Below are positions 33,149-40,129 of a DNA stretch of 64,000 nucleotides, one piece after another. Source of the DNA: Microbacterium mangrovi. Lineage in GTDB: Bacteria > Actinomycetota > Actinomycetes > Actinomycetales > Microbacteriaceae. How positions within the stretch are numbered: the first letter of the stretch is position 1; every line of letters starts with the position of its first letter. The notes beneath the pieces were generated by a model. The model was not told the DNA's origin and made no database searches. It saw only the letters and a list, made by a program, of their open reading frames with translations. Location: positions 62,001-126,000 of the forward strand of contig NZ_JTDK01000017.1 in NCBI RefSeq assembly GCF_000802305.1. Reading direction: 5' to 3'. The translations under genes and the position numbers were made by a program.

Positions 33149-34230
33149 CGATGCACCCCCTCACCACGCAGGCCCTGCGCGACGGCTACCAGCGCGCGCT
33201 GCAGCTCACCAACGCGACGACGGATGCCCTGTCCGTCGACGACTTCTCGGCCGACTGGCCCGACCGCCCCGCGTGGGCGATCGGACCGTTCCGCAAAGAC
33301 CCGCACATGACGTTCCGGCTCGATGGCCAGTGGCCGGATCCCACCGGGATCGGCTGGACGAGCTCGTCCATCTTCAACCCGAGCATGATCGAGCGGGACG
33401 GCTCCCTGCACCTCTTCTATCGGGCCTCGCCGAAGAAGGAGAGCCTGGAGAGCCGCATCGGCTCGGCCGTGTGGACGCCCGAGGACGGATGGCGCGACGG
33501 CGACAACCCGGTCGTGTATCCGACGCTCGACAACGAGCTGCTCGGCGTCGAAGACCCCAAGGTCTACTCGGCGAACGGCCGGTACTTCCTCTTCTACAAC
33601 GGCATCTGGCCCCTGCCGGGCACCGCCGAGCAGGCGGCGTTTCCGTCACACGGATGGCCGCTCGGCGACGTCGGCTGCGACATCAACCTCGCCGTCTCTG
33701 ACGACCTCGTGCACTGGGAGAAGCGCGGTCGCGTGGTGCCCCACGAGGTGTCGCACCTGTGGGCCAAGGGAGCGGTGATCCCCACCGACGGCACCGGCGA
33801 GGCCGTGAGGATCGGCGGCAAGTACGTCATGTTCTTGTCCGAGGGATGCGACGGCAAGGCCGTCGTCGGCCGCTCGGACGACCTCGAGCACTGGGAGTTC
33901 GGCGAGCAGCCCTACCTCGACCTGACCGCCCTCGGCTCGCTGCACGAAGTGGCCTGTGCGGTCGTCGACGGCGACAACCTCGTGCTCGACTTCTTCTACG
34001 GCGACGAGGCCGGGGCCTTCGCGGCCGCGCAGGCCCGGTATGCCCTCACCGACCCGTTCACCCAGCTCGACATCCACCGCGGAGGCTCCCTCGCCTGGGG
34101 CGGACTGATTCGCCGCGACGGGCGCTGGACGTTCGCGCAGGGGTGGGATGCCCCACCCGGCGAACGCGAGCTCTCCCTCTACCGCTCGGACGCGCCGTCC
34201 GCCCCCTCGACCTCCCCGGAGACCCGATGA
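33145..34230 (+). CDS. GH130-like glycosidase or phosphorylase, first paralogue
   Basis: A 361-aa five-bladed beta-propeller protein of the GH130/GH43 type. Landmarks are SSSIFNPSMIERDGSLHLFY (substrate-pocket Asn/Pro region), ELLGVEDPKVYSANGRYFLF (the GVEDP element of GH130), DINLAVSDDLVHWEKRG and GGKYVMFLSEGCDGKAVVGR. Family members phosphorolyse or hydrolyse beta-mannosides. No signal peptide, so it acts in the cytoplasm on the imported sugar. ATG 33145 overlaps the permease stop. Whether it is a phosphorylase or a hydrolase cannot be told from the motifs alone. Confidence 0.8.
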   Translation: MTMHPLTTQALRDGYQRALQLTNATTDALSVDDFSADWPDRPAWAIGPFRKDPHMTFRLDGQWPDPTGIGWTSSSIFNPSMIERDGSLHLFYRASPKKESLESRIGSAVWTPEDGWRDGDNPVVYPTLDNELLGVEDPKVYSANGRYFLFYNGIWPLPGTAEQAAFPSHGWPLGDVGCDINLAVSDDLVHWEKRGRVVPHEVSHLWAKGAVIPTDGTGEAVRIGGKYVMFLSEGCDGKAVVGRSDDLEHWEFGEQPYLDLTALGSLHEVACAVVDGDNLVLDFFYGDEAGAFAAAQARYALTDPFTQLDIHRGGSLAWGGLIRRDGRWTFAQGWDAPPGERELSLYRSDAPSAPSTSPETR

Positions 34231-35285
34231 CCACGACATCCTTCCCCTACCGCCTCACCCGCGTCGGCACGATCATGACGCCCGCACCCGGTGACGAACT
34301 CGAAGCCGAGGGGGTGCTCAACCCGGCGACCGCCCGGTCGGCCGACGGCCGGCTGTACCTGCTGCCGAGGCTCGTCGCCTCCGGCAACGTGTCGCGCATC
34401 GGACTCGCCGAGATCACCGTCGACGGCGGCATCCCCGTAGGCGTCACCCGGCGCGGCGTCGTGATGGCGCCCGACCGCGACTGGGAACGCGGCTCGCAGA
34501 ACGCGGGCGTCGAAGACCCGCGCGTCACTTCCGTGCCCGAACTCGGCCTGAACGTCATGACGTATGTCGCCTACGGGCCGCTCGGGCCGCGGACGGCGCT
34601 CGCCGTGTCGCCCGACGAGCGGACGTGGCGGCGGCTCGGGCCGGTGAGCTTCGCGTACGACGACGAGTGCGGCATCGACCTGGGGCTGTATCCCAACAAG
34701 GACTGCGTCTTCTTTCCCGAGATCGTCGACGACCCCGACGGCGTGCCGAGCTTCGCGATCCTGCACCGGCCGATGTGGGATCTGCGCGACATCCGCCCCG
34801 GCGAGACCTCGAAGCCGTCGGGGCTGGATGACGACCGGCCGAGCATCTGGATGAGCTTCGTCCCCGTCGCCGCCGTGCGCGAAGACCTCACGGCTCTGAC
34901 CCGCTGGCGCAAGCACCGTGTGGTCGCGGTGCCCGAGGCATCCTTCGAGACCGCGAAGATCGGCAGCGGACCCGCGCCGGTCCGCGTGGAGGAGGGATGG
35001 CTGCTGCTCTACCACGGCGTCGTCGGCGAGCTCGTGCCCGGCGTCGCGCAGCAGCAGAACGTCAACTACGCGGCCGGTGCGATGATCCTCGACGGCCGCG
35101 AGCCGTGGAAGGTCTGCGCGCGCACCGCCGAGCCGCTGCTCACCGCCGACACCACCGACGAGCGCGACGGCATCGTGCCCAACGTGGTGTTCCCGACCGC
35201 GATCGAGGAGATCGACGGCACCCGGTTCGTGTTCTACGGCATGGCGGACTCGAAGATCGGAGTCGCCCGGCTCGACCACGTGTGA
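34227..35285 (+). CDS. GH130-like glycosidase or phosphorylase, second paralogue
   Basis: A 352-aa GH130-type protein: AEGVLNPATARSADGRLYLL, SQNAGVEDPRVTSVPELGLN, FFPEIVDDPDGVPSFAILHR and WLLLYHGVVGELVPGVAQQQ with NYAAGAMILDGREPWKV. These are the usual GH130 blocks, including the YHG motif seen in mannoside phosphorylases and hydrolases. It is cytoplasmic. The ATG overlaps the stop of the first paralogue (ATGA). Two different enzymes suggest stepwise breakdown of a mannose-containing oligosaccharide. The last 23 bp and the following 19 bp recur at 36509-36550 beyond the toxin-antitoxin pair. Confidence 0.85.
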   Translation: MTTTSFPYRLTRVGTIMTPAPGDELEAEGVLNPATARSADGRLYLLPRLVASGNVSRIGLAEITVDGGIPVGVTRRGVVMAPDRDWERGSQNAGVEDPRVTSVPELGLNVMTYVAYGPLGPRTALAVSPDERTWRRLGPVSFAYDDECGIDLGLYPNKDCVFFPEIVDDPDGVPSFAILHRPMWDLRDIRPGETSKPSGLDDDRPSIWMSFVPVAAVREDLTALTRWRKHRVVAVPEASFETAKIGSGPAPVRVEEGWLLLYHGVVGELVPGVAQQQNVNYAAGAMILDGREPWKVCARTAEPLLTADTTDERDGIVPNVVFPTAIEEIDGTRFVFYGMADSKIGVARLDHV

Positions 35286-35304
35286 CCCCGGTCAGGAGCC
35301 GTCG
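35263..35304. repeat. 42-bp direct repeat, left copy, at the GH130 3' end
   Basis: TCGCCCGGCTCGACCACGTG then TGACCCCGGTCAGGAGCCGTCG. It includes the GH130 stop codon. The right copy (36509-36550) has one mismatch and lies 1246 bp downstream. Together they bracket the toxin-antitoxin genes. Confidence 0.9.
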
Positions 35305-35368
35305 CGCATGTCGCCGGGGGGCAATGACAGGGTGTGGATAACTCCGAGGCGTGTCGGAGACCGGTGCC

Positions 35369-36061
35369 ATGATGGAACACATGGTGGAATCCCTGCTCGA
35401 CCGCGCGATCTACTCCTACTCGGACGTGGACCGCTTGGTCGGGCTGTATGCCGGAACCGCGCGTCGCTGGCTCGAGGGGTACACCAAGGCGGGGAGGACC
35501 TACGAGCCCGTGCTGCGTGAGCAGCCGACCGGCGGCGACCGCGTCACGTGGGGTGAGATGGTGGAGGCGCGCCTTCTTGCGGAGTTCCGCAGCAAGCGAG
35601 TGCCGTTGCAGCGTCTTCGTCCCGCGATCGTCAGATTGCGCGGAGAGTTCGGGCGGTACCCGCTCGCCCATGCGCGCCCGTTCATCGAGGTCGAGGGCCG
35701 AGAACTCGTCCGGGTCGTGCAGGACGAAGTCGGGCTGGACCGACATCTGCGGTTGGTCGTCGTGCGCAGCGGTCAGCTGATGCTCACAGAAGCCACCGAG
35801 CGATTCAACGCCGCCGTCCAGTACGAGGGTGACGTCGTCCGGCTCCTGCGGCCCGACCCGCGGACGCCGGAAGTCGTGATGGACCCCGTGCGCAGTTTCG
35901 GGCAACCGGCGATCCGCAATGTACGGACGGATGCCCTGGCCGAGGACTACCGAGCAGGAACCACCCGTGAGGAGTTGGCTGACCTGTACGACCTCACGAC
36001 CGCCCAGGTGGATGCCGCGATCCGCTTCGAACTCATCGCGGGCAGCGACCGCGCAGCGTGA
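35369..36061 (+). CDS. DUF433-type antitoxin (VapB45-like)
   Basis: A 230-aa antitoxin-like DNA-binding protein. The N-terminus carries a MerR-like helix-turn-helix (YSDVDRLVGLYAGTARRWLE), and the C-terminal about 60 residues are a DUF433 domain (DALAEDYRAGTTREELADLY, DLTTAQVDAAIRFEL). It presumably binds and neutralises the PIN-like toxin encoded next and represses the pair. I prefer ATG 35369 with GGAG upstream; GTG 35351 and ATG 35381 are possible. The stop overlaps the toxin start (GTGATG). Confidence 0.82.
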   Translation: MMEHMVESLLDRAIYSYSDVDRLVGLYAGTARRWLEGYTKAGRTYEPVLREQPTGGDRVTWGEMVEARLLAEFRSKRVPLQRLRPAIVRLRGEFGRYPLAHARPFIEVEGRELVRVVQDEVGLDRHLRLVVVRSGQLMLTEATERFNAAVQYEGDVVRLLRPDPRTPEVVMDPVRSFGQPAIRNVRTDALAEDYRAGTTREELADLYDLTTAQVDAAIRFELIAGSDRAA

Positions 36062-36483
36062 TGCCGTCAGGGCAGTCGGCAGTGTACTTCGCCGACGAGA
36101 ATGCCCTGGGACTCGGCAAGCTTCTCGAGCGAACCGGTCGAACAGACGTTGTCTACCCTGGGCACCCAAGTCTGCCGGAGGTGCCGCTCGGGTGTCCCGA
36201 TCTGGACTGGATGCCCGTCGTCGCCCTGCAGGGGCTGATCGTCCTCACCCGCGACAGGCGCATCAGGACACGACCAGCCGAGCTCGAAATCTACCTCGCA
36301 CAAGGCATTCGCGCCGTCTGGCTCGGAGGCAAGCGTGACCTCGGGCCGCGGGATCAGCTGGCGCTGTTCATCAAGCATGAAGAGCGCCTGCAGCGCCAAG
36401 CCGTCAAGCTCGGCGGCGGACCGTGGGCGCTCATCATGACCGCGACGGGCGTACGCGAGCTCTCACTCCGGTCGCTGGACTGA
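36058..36483 (+). CDS. PIN-like ribonuclease toxin (VapC45-like)
   Basis: A 141-aa PIN-like domain protein. The acidic catalytic positions are visible as YFADENALGLGKLLE (near the N-terminus) and LIVLTRDRRIRTRPAEL, followed by GIRAVWLGGKRDLGPRDQLA. The combination with an upstream DUF433 antitoxin matches the VapBC45-type arrangement. It would cleave RNA when the antitoxin is degraded. The start is GTG 36058 or ATG 36061, both overlapping the antitoxin stop. Confidence 0.82.
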   Translation: MMPSGQSAVYFADENALGLGKLLERTGRTDVVYPGHPSLPEVPLGCPDLDWMPVVALQGLIVLTRDRRIRTRPAELEIYLAQGIRAVWLGGKRDLGPRDQLALFIKHEERLQRQAVKLGGGPWALIMTATGVRELSLRSLD

Positions 36484-36508
36484 TCGATTCGGTCGGCCCA
36501 CAACGAAC

Positions 36509-36550
36509 TCGCCCGGCTCGACCACGTGTGACCCGGGTCAGGAGCCGTCG
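36509..36550. repeat. 42-bp direct repeat, right copy, beyond the toxin-antitoxin pair
   Basis: Same as 35263-35304 except one base (C to G at offset 27). It contains the stop codon (36538-36540, minus strand) of the acidic-protein gene that follows. The repeat therefore spans the 3' ends of two convergent genes that were probably adjacent before the toxin-antitoxin genes inserted. Confidence 0.9.
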
Positions 36551-36729
36551 GCCTCGGGTTCTTCGGGTTCGTGGTAGTCGACGCCGAGCCCGACCGCCCG
36601 GTGGCTGGGCTCCGGCTCGTCCGGGTGCGGCTTGCGGGGCTCCTCCTCCGGCTCCTTCTCGGTGCTCGGCTCCTGCAGCTCCTCGTCGGCGGGTGCGCCG
36701 TCGGCGTCGTGTTCGCGTGAATCGGACAT
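36538..36729 (-). CDS. Small acidic protein
   Basis: A 63-aa, highly charged, probably disordered protein (REHDADGAPADEELQEPSTE, EPEEEPRKPHPDEPEPSH) ending HEPEEPEADGS. No domain recognised. AAAGGAG stands 6 nt before ATG 36729. Short Glu/Pro-rich proteins like this are common in Microbacteriaceae. Its 3' end lies within the 42-bp repeat shared with the GH130 gene end. Confidence 0.65.
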   Translation of the reverse strand: MSDSREHDADGAPADEELQEPSTEKEPEEEPRKPHPDEPEPSHRAVGLGVDYHEPEEPEADGS

Positions 36730-36823
36730 CTCGGCTCCTTTCGATCAGCCCAGGGTCGCTCATGGGCGGATGCCGGTGAAGGGGGGTGACCGAATGCGCG
36801 AAATGTGCAAGGACGATGAGCGG

Positions 36824-36961
36824 TCAGCCGAGCTCCTGCAGTTCCGCGGTCATGTCGCCGCCGGCATCCCCCGTGTTCACCGTGCCCGTCAGCCGACGCG
36901 GATGCCAGTGCTCGGTGATCGCGGAGAGTGCCGTCTCGATATTGCGCACGTCGTCGGTCAT
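36824..36961 (-). CDS. Short protein resembling the start of a cupin-family protein
   Basis: A 45-aa frame: MTDDVRNIETALSAITEHWH then PRRLTGTVNTGDAGGDMT. The segment HWHPRRLTGTVN resembles the opening helix and strand of small cupins (HWSPRxVxxVN), but the beta-barrel is missing, so it looks like a 5' remnant. TAGGCT (36969-36974) lies 7 nt upstream of ATG 36961, so the promoter seems intact. An upstream in-frame start (37012) would run into the palindromic repeat and is unlikely. Confidence 0.4.
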   Translation of the reverse strand: MTDDVRNIETALSAITEHWHPRRLTGTVNTGDAGGDMTAELQELG

Positions 36962-37002
36962 GTCCGCGAGCCTAGATGCTGTGGTCGGTGCGGGCCCGCG
37001 GG

Positions 37003-37112
37003 GATCGGTCACGAATTGCGGGTTGAGCTGTGCGATCGTGACGGATCGCTGCTGCGGGCCCGCACGGATCCGTCACGAATGGCGGGTTGCGCCGTGCGAT
37101 CGTGACGGATCG
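37003..37112. repeat. Two palindromic repeats with GATCCGTCAC/GTGACGGATC arms
   Basis: Units at 37003-37047 and 37065-37112: left arms GATC(C)GGTCACGAA / GATCCGTCACGAA, right arms GATCGTGACGGATC. The core CGTCACGA is the same as in the array at 20437, but the outer stem is GGATC instead of CTGACTC, with compensating changes in both arms. GCGGGCCCGC links the units. Confidence 0.8.
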
Positions 37113-37147
37113 TCGCCGCGGGACGCCGGGGAGGCAGGGGCGGGGAG

Positions 37148-39481
37148 TCAGTGCACCTGCCGGAAGGTCGCCAGCAGCTCGTCGGCGGCGTGCGGGTTCG
37201 CGCCGAGGTACCGCCGGGCGCGGGCGAGCGTGTCGTAGCTGCCCGGACCCGACCCGAGGCGCCGCTCGAACCGGCGCTCGCCGAGCGTGCTGTCGAAGAT
37301 CTCGAGCACCGTCGCGAGGTAGTTGCACATGGCCGCCAGCTCGTCGCGCAGGCCCGAGATGAAGGCCGGGTCATCCGGCGTGGTGGCGAGCGTGCGCAGC
37401 GTCCCCTCCGCGATGCGCAGGTCGCTGCTCGAGACGGCATCCTTCGGCGACAGCTCGTCGAGCTGCCGGAACAGGTCCGCGCCGAGCCGGCTCTCCACCG
37501 AGCCGAACAGGCGATCGCTGGCGGCGCGCACCGTGCGGTGCAGCTGACGCTGCACGAGCCGGGCGGATGTCTCGTCGAGCGTCGCTCCGGTGTCGGCGCG
37601 TCCCATCTCGGCGATCTGGTACGCGATGCGCACCAGCTGGCGGGCGAGACCGCCCGACATCACGTACGCAAGGGCGACGAACGGGCGCGGCAGTCCGACC
37701 ACGAGCCGGTCGAGCAGCTCCTCCGCCTCGCTGAGGCCGAGGTAGTCGACCCGGATGATCTCGTCGAACGCGCTGTCGAAGACGGTGCGCAGGCCCATCG
37801 CGGCGAGCTCGAACTCGGCGAGGGCGTCCTCCGAGACCGACACCAGCACGTAGCAGTTCGGAACCCCGAACACCGCCTTGAGCTCGTTGATGAACTTCTG
37901 CGCCAGCTCCCCGTCGCTGATGCGGTCGAGCTCGTCGATCGCGATCAGCACGCTCCCGCGCGGAGCCGACGGCTCGGGCGGCCGCGGCGGCGTGTACGGA
38001 CCGATGGCGTACGGCCCGAGCAGCCGCGACGGCTGCCGATCGGCCGGCTCGGTGGTCACCACCTTCGCCGCCTGTTCGAGGAACCACCGGAACTCGTCGA
38101 CGAGCTCCGGGTAGTTCAGCGGGACCTTGCTGCGCTCGATCGACTCGCCCGCCTTGCCGCCCAGACTGAGCCCCGAGTATCCGACGCCGGCGCTGAGCTC
38201 CCGTGACGACGTCGTGCGCTGGATGTAGCGGATCGTGTCGCGCTCGTGCTGGGCGAGCCGCACGAGACTCGGCAGGCCGTCGACATCCGCCCGGGCCTGC
38301 GGGTGCGCATCGCGGATGCCGGGCAGCGAAGGTCGCGCCGGCACGACCCGACCGCTCGCATCGACCATGGCTGCCGTCGCATACCGCCGGGCATATCCCT
38401 CGACGGCCTCGCACAGGCGCCCGAACAGGTAGACGAGGAACTCCTTCTGGTCGTACCCGACCGGCGCGCTGACCTCGACGATCAGGTCGCGCCGCACCGC
38501 CCTCGTGCTCGAATCGCCCCCGGCGTATGCGCCGGACGCCCAGCGGTGCAGCAGAGTGGTCTTTCCGGATCCGCGGGGACCCGCGAGCGCGAAACTGCCG
38601 CTCGTTCGCCAGGCCATCGCCTCGCGCAGGTCGTTCGCCGCACTCGTGTCGATGACCGCCGGGGATCCGGCCGGACTGATCGGGCCGGACAGATGCAGCT
38701 TCAGCGAGTAATTCGTGACGGTGGCGGCATTCATCGCCGCATTCAGCGCCGGCACGACGGACACCTTCAGAAGAGTCGCGCGCCACTGGTCGTAGAAGGT
38801 CTGCAGCTCGTAGCCGTGGTCGACCCCGTAGCGGGTCCACAGCGTGTTCCCGACCATCCCGACCGCGAAGAAGACCGCGGACACCGCGAGGCCGAGGACG
38901 ACGCCGAGCACCGTGCCCGGCGTGAGCTGGATCGCCGCCCAGACGAACCCGACGGTCGCCACCACCTCGGCCACCCCGACGACGATCCGGATCGACACCC
39001 ACAGCGGCGCGGATCCGTACACGACCAGCACCAGCGCGCCGAGCGTGACGAGCAGGGCGATCGGGATGACGATGACCCACACGGTCGCCAGGTTCAGACT
39101 GCGCGCCAGCAGGTACGGCGCGAGGAGGAGCCCGATCAGACCCCCGAGGATGCCGAACAGCAGCATCCCGAGTCCCACCCAGCGCAATCCGGGATGCCGG
39201 CCGACGCGCTCGTTCTGCTGGTTGAGCCGCTCCAGGCGGCGAAGGAACCGCTGCTGCTGTTCGAAGGCGCCCTCCAGGAGGGCATTCGCGTCGCGCAGGA
39301 CGGCCGCCCGCACACCGCCCGCCGTCCCGCCGAGATCCGAGCCGCGCATCTCCGCGTCGACGAGCGCCTCCAGGGTCTGCGCGGGACTCTCGAACGACTG
39401 CCAGGGCTCCTCGTACGGTTCCGGAAGCCACCCGAAATCGAGGCCCGCCAGCTGCTCCCCGCTCAAAGCCGAGATCGTCAT
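37148..39481 (-). CDS. Membrane-anchored KAP/STAND-like P-loop NTPase
   Basis: A 777-aa protein. Residues 60-95 form a coiled-coil (EQQQRFLRRLERLNQQNERV). Residues about 101-216 hold four membrane helices (GLGMLLFGILGGLIGLLLAP, VWVIVIPIALLVTLGALVLV, VVGVAEVVATVGFVWAAI, VVLGLAVSAVFFAVGMVG). A cytoplasmic P-loop domain follows, with Walker A GPRGSGKTT (301-309) and Walker B VLIAIDELDR (511-520), and sensor-like NCYVLVSVSEDAL. It resembles KAP-type NTPases with membrane segments. Such proteins are involved in membrane-associated assemblies and some antiviral systems; nothing here proves that. It is monocistronic, flanked by repeats on one side. Confidence 0.75.
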   Translation of the reverse strand: MTISALSGEQLAGLDFGWLPEPYEEPWQSFESPAQTLEALVDAEMRGSDLGGTAGGVRAAVLRDANALLEGAFEQQQRFLRRLERLNQQNERVGRHPGLRWVGLGMLLFGILGGLIGLLLAPYLLARSLNLATVWVIVIPIALLVTLGALVLVVYGSAPLWVSIRIVVGVAEVVATVGFVWAAIQLTPGTVLGVVLGLAVSAVFFAVGMVGNTLWTRYGVDHGYELQTFYDQWRATLLKVSVVPALNAAMNAATVTNYSLKLHLSGPISPAGSPAVIDTSAANDLREAMAWRTSGSFALAGPRGSGKTTLLHRWASGAYAGGDSSTRAVRRDLIVEVSAPVGYDQKEFLVYLFGRLCEAVEGYARRYATAAMVDASGRVVPARPSLPGIRDAHPQARADVDGLPSLVRLAQHERDTIRYIQRTTSSRELSAGVGYSGLSLGGKAGESIERSKVPLNYPELVDEFRWFLEQAAKVVTTEPADRQPSRLLGPYAIGPYTPPRPPEPSAPRGSVLIAIDELDRISDGELAQKFINELKAVFGVPNCYVLVSVSEDALAEFELAAMGLRTVFDSAFDEIIRVDYLGLSEAEELLDRLVVGLPRPFVALAYVMSGGLARQLVRIAYQIAEMGRADTGATLDETSARLVQRQLHRTVRAASDRLFGSVESRLGADLFRQLDELSPKDAVSSSDLRIAEGTLRTLATTPDDPAFISGLRDELAAMCNYLATVLEIFDSTLGERRFERRLGSGPGSYDTLARARRYLGANPHAADELLATFRQVH

Positions 39482-39645
39482 GCCAACCCCCTTTGATGCC
39501 CCAGAATCAAGGTCGGTCCGTCGCTATTGTCCCCCCGCATCCGGACCCGCGGAAGAGCATCCACCGCGAACCGGATGCCCGGCGCGGAATGAATCGGATG
39601 CCGAGCTTGACCCGGGGATTCGGTGTGCGGGCGTATCGTCAGGTC

Positions 39646-40002
39646 ATGCCCCGGACAACGGATCCCGTGCGGCGACTGCAGGAACGCGCGGCCGCGCTCG
39701 AAGAGACGCTCGCGCATCTCGACCTCGACGTCGAAGAGATGCGGGCCGAGCGCGCAGACGGTGTCGCCGACGACGAACACGATCCCGAGGGTGTGACCCT
39801 CTCCGCCGAATGGCAGCGGATCGACGCGCTCCGGCGGTCGGCGCTCGCCGAACAGGTGCAGATCCAGAGTGCGCTGGGCCGCGTCGCGGACGGCACGTAC
39901 GGCGTGTGCATCCGGTGCGGCAAGCGGATCCCCGCCGGACGCCTCGAGGTGCGGCCCATGGCGGCGATGTGCGTGGAGTGCACCGAGGCCACCGGCGGCT
40001 GA
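39646..40002 (+). CDS. DksA/TraR-type C4 zinc-finger protein
   Basis: A 118-aa protein with an N-terminal coiled-coil (RRLQERAAALEETLAHLDLD) and a C-terminal zinc finger (YGVCIRCGKRIPAGRLEVRP then MCVECTEA; C-x2-C-x17-C-x2-C). Such proteins bind in the RNA polymerase secondary channel or act as general transcription modulators. ATG 39646 has TATCGT (39634-39639) exactly 6 nt upstream and TTGACC further up, so the mRNA is probably leaderless; longer in-frame starts upstream would cross that promoter. Single gene. Confidence 0.85.
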   Translation: MPRTTDPVRRLQERAAALEETLAHLDLDVEEMRAERADGVADDEHDPEGVTLSAEWQRIDALRRSALAEQVQIQSALGRVADGTYGVCIRCGKRIPAGRLEVRPMAAMCVECTEATGG

Positions 40003-40060
40003 CCCGATCCGGGATCACCGATCGGTGCGTTCTGCCGCTCACCGGAAAACTCCGAGCACT

Positions 40061-40088
40061 ACTCAATCTCGGGGCGAATATGCTCAAA
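40061..40088 (+). promoter_or_regulatory. Tandem ACTCAAT element upstream of the glutamate dehydrogenase gene
   Basis: ACTCAAT (40061-40067), 14 nt, GCTCAAA (40082-40088). The gene starts 42 nt further on. Unlike the other copies there is no clear TAnnnT at 36-37 bp; TGGATT (40119-40124) at 30 bp, 5 nt before ATG 40130, is the best -10 candidate. This may be a diverged or differently used copy. Confidence 0.5.
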
Positions 40089-40129
40089 TCACACGCTGAC
40101 GGCGCCACGAGCAGCCGCTGGATTGGACG

